64,000 bases of DNA, from the NCBI RefSeq assembly GCF_007990445.1, contig NZ_AP019841.1:124001-188000 (forward strand), given 5' to 3'. The position numbers and the translations under genes are program-made. Shown one piece after another: positions 10,930 through 20,342 of this stretch (positions are counted from its first letter, which is position 1; the number at the start of each line of letters is the position of its first letter). The notes beneath the pieces were generated by a model. It saw only the letters and a list, made by a program, of their open reading frames with translations, was not told the origin of the DNA and searched no databases. This DNA is from Leptotrichia wadei. GTDB taxonomy: Bacteria > Fusobacteriota > Fusobacteriia > Fusobacteriales > Leptotrichiaceae.

Positions 10930-11408
10930 ATATAAATAATGAAGATTTTGAAATAAATATAGATTTATTAGAAAAAGAAAAACTAGTAAAAAAAATTAAT
11001 GAGAATATAAATAGTAGAGATTATATAGGAAATGTTAATTTTGAAAAATCAGATATCTATATTGAAGAGGAAGATAGTATTGAAAAGGATATATTAGAAT
11101 TATATTTATTATCTGAAATTGAATTAGAAAAAAAAATACAAAAAAGTAAAGGTTTATTAGGTAATTTAAAATATTTTGGAAAAAAGATAATAAAAAAATT
11201 AGTTCGACCATATGTAAAACCAATTTATGAAGAACAAAATACTATTAATGGGAATATAGTTAGAATTCTAGATTGTTATAATGAAAAGTTAGAAAAATTA
11301 GAAAAAAGTTTGGTTATAAAAGAAAAAGAAATACAAGAAATAAAAAATAGAGTATACGCAAAAGAAAAGGAGGGAAAACAAAATGAAAATAATACAGGTT
11401 CTATCTAA
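10926..11408 (+). CDS. Unknown coiled-coil protein between wzt and a glycosyltransferase
   Basis: No enzyme domain is recognised. The 160-residue protein is highly charged, with a predicted helical or coiled-coil tail from about residue 115. The stretch KLVRPYVKPIYEEQNTINGN resembles a short segment (basic helix, then Q..(F/I)N) that, from memory, precedes methyltransferase or glycosyltransferase domains in other Wzm/Wzt clusters. The TTG at 10926 overlaps the wzt stop and follows AAAGGAG; the ATG at 10938 is an alternative start. The 3' end overlaps the next gene by 26 bp. A role as scaffold or chain-length ruler is possible but only inferred. Confidence 0.6.
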   Translation: MNINNEDFEINIDLLEKEKLVKKINENINSRDYIGNVNFEKSDIYIEEEDSIEKDILELYLLSEIELEKKIQKSKGLLGNLKYFGKKIIKKLVRPYVKPIYEEQNTINGNIVRILDCYNEKLEKLEKSLVIKEKEIQEIKNRVYAKEKEGKQNENNTGSI

Positions 11409-12447
11409 TATAAGTTACGGAGATGCAGTAAGTAACGATGCGCTAAATATAGATAGAATTCTTAAAAAAAAAGGATATCTTACTAGTATTTATTCAATTG
11501 GAATAGACAACAGATTAAAAAATAGAGTTAAAGAATATAAAGATATAGAAAAAGAAAATTTAAAAGAATCAGATGTAGTAATATATCATAAAGCTATTGG
11601 AACTAAAATAACTTATGATTTACAAAAATTAAAATGTAAAAAAGTTATGCGCTATCATAATATAACTCCTAGTAAATATTTTAAAAATTATAATAAAATT
11701 GCTTATAATAGTGTTAAATATGGAAGAAAAGGATTAAAATATGCACAAAAATATATCGATTATAGTATTGCAGATTCAACATATAATAAAAATGAACTTT
11801 TAGAATTGGGATATAAGAATGTAGAAGTAGTTCCTGTTTTTATATCTTTTGAAGATTATAAAAAAGATGCAAATCTCAAAATATTACAAAAATATAATGA
11901 TAATAAAATAAACATTTTATTTGTTGGAAGGATTGCTCCAAATAAATCACAAGAAGATGTAATAAAATCTTTTTATTTTTATAACAAATATATTAACAAA
12001 AACTCGAGATTAATTTTAGTAGGAAATGATAGTGGTTTTGAAAAATACTCTAAATTATTAAAAAATTTAGTTAAAGATTTATATTTAGAAGAAGATGTAA
12101 TATTTTCTGGACATATAAAATTTGATGAACTTTTAGCTTATTATAAAATATCGGATTTATTTTTATGTATGAGCGAACATGAAGGATTTTGTGTACCTTT
12201 AGTTGAAAGTATGTATTTTAATATTCCAATTTTAGCATATAACAGTAGTGCCATAAAAGAAACATTAGGTGGATCGGGTATTTTAGTAAATAAGAAAAAT
12301 TACTTAATGATAGCAGAATTAATAAATCAAATAATTGAAAACAAAGAATTAAAAGAGCAAATTATTCAAAACCAAAAAAAACAATTAAATAATTATAAAT
12401 TAGTTAATGTAGAAAAAAAGTTTTTAGAAATAATAGAAAATAAGTAA
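11383..12447 (+). CDS. Glycosyltransferase, GT4 family
   Basis: Cytoplasmic retaining glycosyltransferase of the GT-B fold, 354 residues. The C-terminal half carries the nucleotide-sugar binding pattern: FVGRIAPNKSQEDVIKSF, then SEHEGFCVPLVESM with the EX7E-type glutamates, then a glycine-rich GGSGILV. The start has an AAGGAGG site and lies inside the preceding gene. Base composition is even more AT-rich than the operon's first genes. Donor and acceptor are unknown; a GDP-sugar made in this locus is likely. Confidence 0.85.
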   Translation: MKIIQVLSNISYGDAVSNDALNIDRILKKKGYLTSIYSIGIDNRLKNRVKEYKDIEKENLKESDVVIYHKAIGTKITYDLQKLKCKKVMRYHNITPSKYFKNYNKIAYNSVKYGRKGLKYAQKYIDYSIADSTYNKNELLELGYKNVEVVPVFISFEDYKKDANLKILQKYNDNKINILFVGRIAPNKSQEDVIKSFYFYNKYINKNSRLILVGNDSGFEKYSKLLKNLVKDLYLEEDVIFSGHIKFDELLAYYKISDLFLCMSEHEGFCVPLVESMYFNIPILAYNSSAIKETLGGSGILVNKKNYLMIAELINQIIENKELKEQIIQNQKKQLNNYKLVNVEKKFLEIIENK

Positions 12448-12474
12448 AAAATTAAATTAAGATTGGAGGAACAT

Positions 12475-14772
12475 ATGACTTTATTATTAGGAATAATATT
12501 ATTTTTGTTTTTTATATTGGTTGGAATTATTTTTTTATCAATTATAGGAATAGAAAAAAAATATTTAACAAATGCTAATTTTTTATTAATAACACCCATT
12601 TTAGGTGCTTTAACGATGGTTTGTTTTGGAGAATTCTTAATTTTTATTTTCTCAATGAAATATACTTCTTGGTTATTTTTAATAATTCTTTCAATTATAG
12701 GATATATTAATAGGAAAAAAGTTTTTATCGCACTAGAAGTTTTTTATAAAAAAATGAAAGGGTATTTATTATTATCTCTACTAGCAGGAATAATTGTATC
12801 AATACCTTCATTAAAAATTTTCTCACTAAATAGTCCAAGAATTATAAACAATGATATTGCATTTTATCTAAGTAGTATGGATTGGTTACTACATAATAGT
12901 TTTAGAAATTTTAAAAGTTTATTATCAATAAATCCTAATGTACCTTATTATTCCTTAGCTACATATATGATAAGAGAAACTAGAACAGGAACAGAATTTT
13001 TAGGTTCTCAAATAATGGGACTTTTATTTTTGGAACCTCATCAAGTTTATTATTCATTAGGTATAGCAATTAGTTGTATTCTTCCTATGACATCAGCATT
13101 TTTTTTAAAATATGTACTTGGAATAAAGAAAAAAACAGTCTTATTTTATATGTTAATTTGTTCTAGCAGTTTATTAATATTTGAGTTACAAAGAATGCAA
13201 TATACACCACAACTCTTTGGAATTTCTGGAATGATTTTATTTTTAGGAATTATGATAGATTTTGTAAAAAATAAGCAAATAAAAAAAGAAAAATTTTTAT
13301 TAGGTTTTTCTCTTGCAGGAGTTTTAAGTATATATGCAGAATTTGGAACAATATTATTCACATATTTTTTTATTACCTGTAGTGTTATTTTTTTAGGAAA
13401 CAAAAATAAGAAGGAATCTTTAAAAAAAATATATGAACTTATATTAGGATGCTTACTATCATTTCCTATTTCTCCACTAGGAATGTTTAAAGCTGTTAAA
13501 TTCAATCTAGTAGTCTTAACTCAAGTTTTTCAAAAAGTAAGTAATATTGACCCTTTTGAAGGAACTATGATTTCACCAAGTTTATATATTCCTAATATAT
13601 TAGGATTTTTAATTAGAAGTAAAACTATTTATAATATTAAAATATCTGCTAAAGATTTTAATACATGGGAAAGAGTAGTATTAGGATTATCAATATGTTA
13701 TCTTTTAATTGGTATTTGTGTAGTATTTTTCATACTATTTAAAAGGATTAATAAATTAAACATAATTTTTATTCTTATATTACTTTTCTTTATTTCATAT
13801 GGTTATTATTTTAGAAAAGTAAATTTTGCATATGGAGAATATAAATTTTTATTAGGTATCATACCTGTTGCTTTTATGATAATAACTTATTTTATACAAC
13901 AATTTTTTGACTTTTTAAAAAATGAAAAAATAAAAAATGTATTAGAAATAATTGCAGTTGAATTGATAATTCTATTTGTAATTTTAAATTTAAGCAATAC
14001 ATTATTTTTATCAAGACAAAAATATTTTTTTTATGATAAAAGTCTAATGGAACTAAGAAAAGTAGGCGAAAAACTTCCAAAAGGTAGCATTGTAGATATA
14101 CCTGGTACTGGAAATGATGTACATGCTGGAGTGTATGCGTTAAAAAATAATAAAGTGAGAATCAAGGGATTTTCTTATTATACAGATTTTTTAAATCCAG
14201 AAAAACTAGCTATAACAGGGAGAAGTTATTATACAGGAACATTAGAACAAATGAAAAATATTCCAATGAAAGACAGTGATTATTATCTTGAAATAAAAGA
14301 TAATGATTCAGATGCTTTAGATATAATAAAAGAAAACAAAAAAATCTATTGGGAAAATCGAAAATATAGATTAGTTCAAAAATCAAGCAAAATAGATAAC
14401 ATAAGTCTAAAAATTGGAAAAGGATTTGATATAGTTGAAATAGAAGGCAAAACTGGTATCCCATTTAGATGGATAACTAATAAAGAAGCAGAAATATCAT
14501 TAAAAAATCATTCAAATAATAATATAACTATTCAACTAGTAATTGAAATTAAAGGAATAAAAAATATTCATAAAAGTATTGATATTTTTATGAATAATCA
14601 ATTAATCGGCAGTGGAAAATCTCCTAACCAAGTAAAAACTAAATATTTTATTTTAAAACCAAATAAAAATTACAAGATTTTATTAAAAATGAAAGATCCT
14701 TTAACATCTGTAAAAAATGATACAAGAAATTTCGGAGTTCAAGTTAGAGGAATAAAGATAAATGTAAAATAA
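12475..14772 (+). CDS. Large polytopic membrane protein, possible GT-C-type glycosyltransferase
   Basis: No close family is recognised. The first about 500 residues contain roughly a dozen hydrophobic segments; the remaining about 260 are soluble and probably extracytoplasmic. This topology is like GT-C enzymes that take sugars from polyprenyl-phosphate donors, and like some O-antigen membrane proteins, but no clear DxD or ligase motif was identified. I start it at the ATG at 12475 (765 residues): an in-frame TTG at 12463 would lie inside the GGAGG ribosome site. It sits between two GT4 genes, and the locus contains a predicted polyprenyl-phosphate-pentose pathway that could supply it. Confidence 0.7.
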   Translation: MTLLLGIILFLFFILVGIIFLSIIGIEKKYLTNANFLLITPILGALTMVCFGEFLIFIFSMKYTSWLFLIILSIIGYINRKKVFIALEVFYKKMKGYLLLSLLAGIIVSIPSLKIFSLNSPRIINNDIAFYLSSMDWLLHNSFRNFKSLLSINPNVPYYSLATYMIRETRTGTEFLGSQIMGLLFLEPHQVYYSLGIAISCILPMTSAFFLKYVLGIKKKTVLFYMLICSSSLLIFELQRMQYTPQLFGISGMILFLGIMIDFVKNKQIKKEKFLLGFSLAGVLSIYAEFGTILFTYFFITCSVIFLGNKNKKESLKKIYELILGCLLSFPISPLGMFKAVKFNLVVLTQVFQKVSNIDPFEGTMISPSLYIPNILGFLIRSKTIYNIKISAKDFNTWERVVLGLSICYLLIGICVVFFILFKRINKLNIIFILILLFFISYGYYFRKVNFAYGEYKFLLGIIPVAFMIITYFIQQFFDFLKNEKIKNVLEIIAVELIILFVILNLSNTLFLSRQKYFFYDKSLMELRKVGEKLPKGSIVDIPGTGNDVHAGVYALKNNKVRIKGFSYYTDFLNPEKLAITGRSYYTGTLEQMKNIPMKDSDYYLEIKDNDSDALDIIKENKKIYWENRKYRLVQKSSKIDNISLKIGKGFDIVEIEGKTGIPFRWITNKEAEISLKNHSNNNITIQLVIEIKGIKNIHKSIDIFMNNQLIGSGKSPNQVKTKYFILKPNKNYKILLKMKDPLTSVKNDTRNFGVQVRGIKINVK

Positions 14773-14824
14773 GTATTAACTATCTAATAGATAACTAAAT
14801 TAAAAAATAAGTAAAGGAGAAAAA

Positions 14825-15970
14825 ATGAAAAAAAAAATACTATTTATAGTTAATTATTATTATCCATATATAAGTGGTTTATCTGAAACTGTCAGAATAT
14901 TAGCAGAATACTTTGCGGAAAAAGGTCATGAAGTTACAGTCTTATGTGAAAATCATAATTCAAAAGAAATTTTAAGTGAAGAAATTATAAATAAAGTAAG
15001 AATAGTAAGAGCAAAAATATTATTTAAAATAAATAAAGGAATGGTAAGTACAGATTTTATTTTTAAAGCTATTAAAATTTCTAATGAATTTGATGTTATT
15101 AATATGCATATTCCAATGTTAGAAGCAGGATTAATCAGTACATTTTTAAAGAAAAAAAGGATCATTACAACATATCATTGTGATATTGATTTAGAAAAGG
15201 GCATTTTTAATAGTTTTATAAAAATTATAATGAATTTTTCAAATTCATTATGTTTAAAAAATTCTTATAAAATCTTAAATGCTAGTCTTGATTACGGAAA
15301 ACATTCAAAATTAGCTTCAAGATATACTGAAAAATTAGTAGAAGTTGGAACAACTATAAAAGAATTTTTTCCAGTAGAAATTAAGAAGAATAAAAATAAG
15401 AAAATCATTGGATTTTGTGGAAGAATTGTTATGGAAAAGGGAATAGATGTGCTAATAAAAGCTTATCAAATAATTCAAACAAAAAGGAGTGATGTAGAAC
15501 TATTAATAGGAGGAGATTATAAAAATATAGCAGGAGGAAGTATTTATCCTAAATTAAAAAAGTTTATAAATGACAATAATTTAAAAAATATAAGATTCTT
15601 AGGAAAAATATCTGATGATGAAATGCAATTTTTTTATTCTTCACTTGATGTTTTTGTATTACCAAGTGTTAATCCGTTGGAGGCTTTTGGTTTAGTTCAA
15701 GTCGAAGCAATGTTATGTGGGACTCCTGTTGTATCTTCTGATTTATACGGAGTAAGAACAATTGTTCAAAATACAGGTATGGGACTTATACATGAACGAG
15801 GAAATGCAAATCAACTTGCTGAATGTATTTTAAAAATTCTAGAAGATCCATCTAAATATACAAAAACTAGAGAAGAAATATTAAAAATTTATAATACAAA
15901 AAAGTGTGCTTTAGGATATGAGACATATTTTGATGAAGCAATTAAGGAGAGAAATGACAAAAGATGCTAA
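14825..15970 (+). CDS. Glycosyltransferase, GT4 family (PimA-like)
   Basis: A 381-residue GT-B glycosyltransferase. The N-terminus has the YPYISGLSETVRILAE pattern of GT4 acceptor domains, followed in the C-terminal domain by GFCGRIVMEKGIDVLIKA and LPSVNPLEAFGLVQVEAM with the paired glutamates. Sequence style is close to mannosyl- or glucosyltransferases acting at the membrane. Its end overlaps the next gene by 17 bp. Confidence 0.87.
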   Translation: MKKKILFIVNYYYPYISGLSETVRILAEYFAEKGHEVTVLCENHNSKEILSEEIINKVRIVRAKILFKINKGMVSTDFIFKAIKISNEFDVINMHIPMLEAGLISTFLKKKRIITTYHCDIDLEKGIFNSFIKIIMNFSNSLCLKNSYKILNASLDYGKHSKLASRYTEKLVEVGTTIKEFFPVEIKKNKNKKIIGFCGRIVMEKGIDVLIKAYQIIQTKRSDVELLIGGDYKNIAGGSIYPKLKKFINDNNLKNIRFLGKISDDEMQFFYSSLDVFVLPSVNPLEAFGLVQVEAMLCGTPVVSSDLYGVRTIVQNTGMGLIHERGNANQLAECILKILEDPSKYTKTREEILKIYNTKKCALGYETYFDEAIKERNDKRC

Positions 15971-16349
15971 AGAGTTAATAAGATATCTATTTTTTGGTGC
16001 AATAACAGTTGGAATAAATATACTACTATTAAAATTATTTATTGATCTAGGAGTATATTATATCTTATCAAATATAATATCCTACTTTATAGCAGTTGTA
16101 ATTAACTATATTTTCAATAAATATTATGTGTTCAAAAGTTTTGAAATAAAAAAAACTAAAATTATAAATGAGCAATTTTTAAAATTTGTTGGAATGCGAA
16201 TAGTTTCTTTAATTTTAGATAATTTTTTATTTTATATATGTGTAAGTATATTGCAATATCCAATATATTTGAGCCGAATTGTTTTAACAATCATTATTAT
16301 TGCATTAACTTTTATTTTAAATAAATTTTTTATATTTGTAAACAAATAA
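15954..16349 (+). CDS. GtrA-family membrane protein (putative polyprenyl-linked sugar flippase)
   Basis: Four hydrophobic helices in 131 residues, with the GtrA pattern RYLFFGAITVGINILLLKL at the start and FNKYYVFKS after the second helix. GtrA proteins are thought to help move polyprenyl-phosphate sugars across the membrane. The start is set at the ATG at 15954, because AAGGAGA lies just upstream and a longer reading from 15918 would fall within the previous glycosyltransferase and adds no membrane segment. A decayed second gtrA copy lies at 21352-21743. Confidence 0.85.
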   Translation: MTKDAKELIRYLFFGAITVGINILLLKLFIDLGVYYILSNIISYFIAVVINYIFNKYYVFKSFEIKKTKIINEQFLKFVGMRIVSLILDNFLFYICVSILQYPIYLSRIVLTIIIIALTFILNKFFIFVNK

Positions 16350-16397
16350 AATAAAATTATTACACGAAATATTATTAAAAAGAAAGGAGTAATAAAA

Positions 16398-17435
16398 ATG
16401 GTAATTAGAAGTAAAGCCCCTTTAAGATTAGGGTTAGCAGGTGGTGGAACAGATGTGTCTCCATACAGCGATGAATTTGGAGGTTATGTATTAAATGCAA
16501 CTATTAATATGCATTCTTATTGTACAATAGAAGAAACTGATAATGGAAATATAACTTTTGAAGCAATTGACCGTAATGAAAAATATGAAACAAATATCAA
16601 GAGTTACATTGAATTAGATGGATTATTGGATTTACATAAAGGTGTATATAATAGAATAGTTAAAGACTTTAATAGAGGAGAACCGTTACCGGCTTTTAAA
16701 ATGACTACGTTTTCAGAAGCGCCAGCTGGTTCAGGATTAGGGTCCTCATCAACAATGGTAGTTGCTATACTTAATGCATATGTAGAATGGCTAAAATTAC
16801 CTTTAGGGGAATATGATATTGCTAATTTAGCATATAAAATAGAAAGAATTGATATAGGATTAAGTGGTGGGAAACAGGATCAATATGCCGCTACATTTGG
16901 TGGTTTTAATTTTATGGAATTTTATGAGAAAGACAGGGTTATTGTAAATCCATTAAGAATAAAAAATTGGATAAAAAATGAGTTGGAACATAGAATGCTA
17001 TTATTTTATACAGGAACTTCTAGAGATTCTGCAAAAATAATAGATGAACAGGTAAAAAATGCAACTAAAAAAGATAATAGGAGTATAGAAGGAATGCATG
17101 AACTAAAGAAAAATGCATTGATAATGAAAGAAGCTGTTTTAAAAGGAGATTTTGAGTTGTTTACTGAATGTCTTGGAAATGGATGGAATGCGAAGAAAAA
17201 GACAGCTTCTGTAATTTCAAATCCTTTAATAGAAGAAATTTATGAGGAAGCTATAAAAAACGGAGCGAAAGCCGGGAAAATTTCTGGAGCAGGAGGAGGA
17301 GGATTTATGATGTTTGTAATTGATCCTTTGAAACGTATTCAGATAAAAAAAGCATTAAAGAAATATGAAGGCAATGTAATGGAATTTTCATTTTCTGATA
17401 AGGGAATTGAAGCCTGGACATTGAATGATAAATAA
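16398..17435 (+). CDS. hddA: D-glycero-alpha-D-manno-heptose 7-phosphate kinase
   Basis: GHMP kinase that phosphorylates heptose 7-phosphate at C1 to give the 1,7-bisphosphate for the GDP-heptose pathway. Visible landmarks are [17 protein letters not shown] at the start, the ATP loop [11 protein letters not shown], and the third GHMP motif [14 protein letters not shown] near the C-terminus. At 345 residues it has the usual size. It is followed at 17 bp by gmhA and then hddC, which fixes its role better than sequence alone. Strong AAAGGAG site. Confidence 0.93.
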   Translation: MVIRSKAPLRLGLAGGGTDVSPYSDEFGGYVLNATINMHSYCTIEETDNGNITFEAIDRNEKYETNIKSYIELDGLLDLHKGVYNRIVKDFNRGEPLPAFKMTTFSEAPAGSGLGSSSTMVVAILNAYVEWLKLPLGEYDIANLAYKIERIDIGLSGGKQDQYAATFGGFNFMEFYEKDRVIVNPLRIKNWIKNELEHRMLLFYTGTSRDSAKIIDEQVKNATKKDNRSIEGMHELKKNALIMKEAVLKGDFELFTECLGNGWNAKKKTASVISNPLIEEIYEEAIKNGAKAGKISGAGGGGFMMFVIDPLKRIQIKKALKKYEGNVMEFSFSDKGIEAWTLNDK

Positions 17436-17452
17436 ACAAGGAGGTAAAAGTT

Positions 17453-18037
17453 ATGAAAAATTTTATAAAGAAGCAAATTGAAGATTCTTATAAAACAAAA
17501 AAAATGATATTAGAAAATGAGGAAATAATAGAATTAATAAAAGAAGTTGGAGAAAAAACAATAGAAGTTTATAAGAATGGTAAAAAAACAATAATTGCTG
17601 GAAACGGAGGAAGTGCAGCAGATGCTCAACATATGGCAGGAGAATTTGTAAGCAAATTCTATTTTGATAGACCAGGATTGAAATCATTAGCAATAACGAC
17701 AGATACTTCGATTTTAACAGCAATTGGGAATGATTATGGATATGATAGAGTTTTTGCAAGACAATTAGAAGCAAATGGAGATGAAGGAGATATATTTTTT
17801 GCTATTTCAACTTCTGGAAATTCTAAAAATATAGTTGAAGCATTAAAAGTGTGCAAAGAAAAAGGTATACTAACAGTTGGATTGACAGGAGAAAAAATTG
17901 GGAAAATGGATGAACTTTGTGATTATGTTATTAAAGTACCATCAACTGAAACACCAAGAATTCAAGAATCTCATCTTCTGATTGAACATATGATATGTGC
18001 AATTGTAGAAGAAGCTATATTTGGGAAAGGTTTTTAG
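17453..18037 (+). CDS. gmhA: Sedoheptulose-7-phosphate isomerase
   Basis: SIS-domain isomerase that converts sedoheptulose 7-phosphate to D-glycero-D-manno-heptose 7-phosphate. GNGGSAADAQHMAGEFV is the classic GmhA substrate loop and SGNSKN follows in the middle. The C-terminal TPRIQESHLLIEHMICA carries the glutamate and histidine of the active site. 194 residues, full length, with an AAGGAGG site. It starts the GDP-heptose route encoded here. Confidence 0.96.
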   Translation: MKNFIKKQIEDSYKTKKMILENEEIIELIKEVGEKTIEVYKNGKKTIIAGNGGSAADAQHMAGEFVSKFYFDRPGLKSLAITTDTSILTAIGNDYGYDRVFARQLEANGDEGDIFFAISTSGNSKNIVEALKVCKEKGILTVGLTGEKIGKMDELCDYVIKVPSTETPRIQESHLLIEHMICAIVEEAIFGKGF

Positions 18038-18041
18038 TAAT

Positions 18042-18722
18042 ATGGAAGCTATAGTATTAGTAGGAGGAAAAGGGACTAGACTAAGATCAGTTGTTTCTGA
18101 TGTTCCTAAACCAATGGCTCCTGTGAAGGATAAACCGTTCCTGGAGTATTTATTAAATGAGTTAATTGATCAAGGAATAAGTAAAGCAGTATTAGCAGTC
18201 GGTTATAAAGCAGAAATAATTATAGAATATTTTGGAAATAGGTATAAGAACATTGAAATTGAATATTCAATAGAGGAAAACTCTTTAGGAACTGGCGGAG
18301 CAATAAAAAAAGCATTGGAATTAACTACAGAAAGCAACATCGTAATCGTTAATGGCGATACATTTTCAAAGGTCAATTTAGTGGAAATGATGAGAAAACA
18401 TTTAAAGAATAGAGCAGACTTAACAATAGCAACAAAGACTATGAGAAAATTTGACAGATATGGCCAAGTTTTAAGTGAAAATGATAAAATAGTAGGTTTC
18501 AGGGAAAAACAGTATTGTGATGAAGGAAATATAAATATAGGAACATATATAATAAAGAAAAATTTTTTTAAAGATGTAAAAACAGAGGAAATTTTTTCTT
18601 TTGAAAATGATATTATGGAAAAATATTTTGATGAAATGAATTTTATAAGTTATTTGTCAGATACAATATTTATTGATATAGGAATTCCTGAAGATTATGA
18701 AAAGATTCAAAATATTATTTAA
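18042..18722 (+). CDS. hddC: D-glycero-alpha-D-manno-heptose 1-phosphate guanylyltransferase
   Basis: Nucleotidyltransferase that makes GDP-D-glycero-alpha-D-manno-heptose. The signature VGGKGTRLRSVVSDVPKPMA is at the N-terminus, and VNGDTF supplies the metal-binding aspartate. Start set at the ATG at 18042 (226 residues), just after the gmhA stop; an in-frame TTG at 18021 would overlap gmhA. The pathway's phosphatase (HddB/GmhB type, with a DRDGT motif) is not in this window, so it must lie elsewhere or be replaced. Confidence 0.9.
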   Translation: MEAIVLVGGKGTRLRSVVSDVPKPMAPVKDKPFLEYLLNELIDQGISKAVLAVGYKAEIIIEYFGNRYKNIEIEYSIEENSLGTGGAIKKALELTTESNIVIVNGDTFSKVNLVEMMRKHLKNRADLTIATKTMRKFDRYGQVLSENDKIVGFREKQYCDEGNINIGTYIIKKNFFKDVKTEEIFSFENDIMEKYFDEMNFISYLSDTIFIDIGIPEDYEKIQNII

Positions 18723-18862
18723 TGAATTTATTTCAATAATTAATAATAGTTGTTATTTATTTTAGAAAATACACAAATGAAACAAAATAGATAACAAAAA
18801 TTAAAATATTTTTAATATATTTATTAAAAATTATCTATCTTGCCAAGAAAGGATTTATATTA

Positions 18863-19753
18863 ATGATAAAAAATTATATAAAATTAATGCGTCCAAAACA
18901 TTATTTAAAAAATGGATTAATACTTGCACCTTTATTTTTTTCAAAAGAAATTAACATTTTAAACAAAATAATTGATGTTTTATTTGCTTTTTTAGCATTT
19001 TCACTTATTTCTTCAACAATTTATATTATAAATGACACTATGGATGCTGAAAAAGATAGACAGCATCCTAAAAAATGTAAGAGACCAATAGCCTCAGGAC
19101 AAATATCTAAAAGAAATGCTATTATTTTTTCAATATTTTTATTTATATTATCACTCACTTTCCACTATTTTGGAAATAGAAATAAATTATTTTCCATATC
19201 AACGATATATTTAATAAGTTATTTTTTTATAAATTTATCTTACAGTTTAGGATTAAAAAATAAACCTATCTTAGACTTAGTACTTTTATCTGCAGGTTTT
19301 TTACTTAGAGTTTTATATGGTGGAGAAATTACAGATGTACCAATATCATATTGGTTATATTTAATAGTTATAACGTTTTCATTTTATATGGGATTTGGTA
19401 AAAGACGAGGCGAATTAGAAATAAAAGGGGATAAAAATACTAGGGAAGTTTTGAAAAAATATTCTTATGAATTTTTAGATAAAAAAATGAGTATTTTTAT
19501 GGCATTAACATTGGTATTCTACTCTTTATGGACTGTTGACAAAAAAACAACTGACGTTGTTGGAAGTGATTTATTTATATGGACAGTTCCTTTAGTAATT
19601 ATCATTTTTTTACGATATAGTTATGTTATTGAATTGGGAGAAAGCGATGGAGATCCTGTTGAAGTACTTTTATCGGATAAAGTGTTAATAAGTTTAGTTA
19701 TAGTTTATATTTTAGTAACAATAATATTTTTTTATAAAAATTTTATTTTTTAG
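18863..19753 (+). CDS. UbiA-family polyprenyl-phosphate phosphoribosyltransferase (DPPR synthase-like)
   Basis: Polytopic membrane prenyltransferase of 296 residues with about eight or nine helices. The start KNYIKLMRPKHYLKNGLI and the first metal motif NDTMDAEKDRQHP followed by RPIASG match decaprenyl-phosphate 5-phosphoribosyltransferase (the mycobacterial Rv3806c type) rather than quinone UbiA enzymes; GFGKRRGEL is the second motif region. The predicted reaction is PRPP plus polyprenyl phosphate giving polyprenyl-phosphate-ribose-5-phosphate. The two genes directly downstream, a HAD phosphatase and a PRPP synthetase, fit as the following and preceding steps. The biochemical role here is inference from family and context. 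Confidence 0.85.
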   Translation: MIKNYIKLMRPKHYLKNGLILAPLFFSKEINILNKIIDVLFAFLAFSLISSTIYIINDTMDAEKDRQHPKKCKRPIASGQISKRNAIIFSIFLFILSLTFHYFGNRNKLFSISTIYLISYFFINLSYSLGLKNKPILDLVLLSAGFLLRVLYGGEITDVPISYWLYLIVITFSFYMGFGKRRGELEIKGDKNTREVLKKYSYEFLDKKMSIFMALTLVFYSLWTVDKKTTDVVGSDLFIWTVPLVIIIFLRYSYVIELGESDGDPVEVLLSDKVLISLVIVYILVTIIFFYKNFIF

Positions 19754-19766
19754 GAGTTAAGTATTA

Positions 19767-20342
19767 ATGAATGTATATGACTTTGATAAAACAATATATG
19801 ATGGTGATAGCACATTAGATTTTTATATTTTCTCAATAAAAAGAAATTTACTATTATTAAGATATTTTCCTAAACAGTTTTCGGGGATAATTTTATATCA
19901 TTTAAAAATTATAAATAAAGAAAGATATAAAGAATTTTTCTTTTTATTTTTAAACGGAATTAAAAACATAGATGATGAAATAAAAAAATTTTGGGAAAGA
20001 AATGAAAAAAAAATAAAAAATTGGTATTTAAATCAAAAAAATGAAAAAGATGTTGTCGTTTCAGCTTCGCCTGAATGGCTGTTAAAACCAATAACTGACA
20101 AATTAGAAATTAATTTAATTGCAACTAAAGTTGATAAGAGAACAGGGAAATTTAATAGTTTAAATTGTTATGGAAATGAGAAAGTAAAAAGATTTAAAGA
20201 AAAATTTCCAAATGGAGAAATAGAAAATTTTTATTCAGATCATCATTCTGATACGCCAATGTTTTTGATTTCTAAAAATGCTTGGATTGTAAAAGGAGAA
20301 AAAATAGAAAAATGGACTGATGGAAAGGAACAAATAAAATGA
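19767..20342 (+). CDS. HAD-IB phosphatase, predicted polyprenyl-phosphate-ribose-5-phosphatase
   Basis: HAD-superfamily phosphatase of 191 residues. Motif I is [11 protein letters not shown] at the N-terminus, motif II VSASPEW near residue 95, and the motif III/IV region is [10 protein letters not shown] near residue 153. Members of this subfamily are often annotated beside UbiA-type phosphoribosyltransferases and probably remove the 5-phosphate of the polyprenyl-linked ribose. It lies 13 bp after that gene, and its stop overlaps the prs ATG by ATGA. A heptose-bisphosphatase role is unlikely, since the GmhB DRDGT motif is absent. Confidence 0.8.
   Translation: MNVYDFDKTIYDGDSTLDFYIFSIKRNLLLLRYFPKQFSGIILYHLKIINKERYKEFFFLFLNGIKNIDDEIKKFWERNEKKIKNWYLNQKNEKDVVVSASPEWLLKPITDKLEINLIATKVDKRTGKFNSLNCYGNEKVKRFKEKFPNGEIENFYSDHHSDTPMFLISKNAWIVKGEKIEKWTDGKEQIK

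Noticed and set aside
12463-12474. TTG start four codons upstream for the large membrane protein
   Set aside because: This TTG overlaps the GGAGG ribosome site that serves the ATG at 12475.
19767-20342. HAD phosphatase as the missing heptose bisphosphatase (HddB/GmhB)
   Set aside because: Its motif I is [11 protein letters not shown], of HAD subfamily IB, not the DRDGT motif of GmhB; its tight coupling to the UbiA and prs genes fits the pentose route better.
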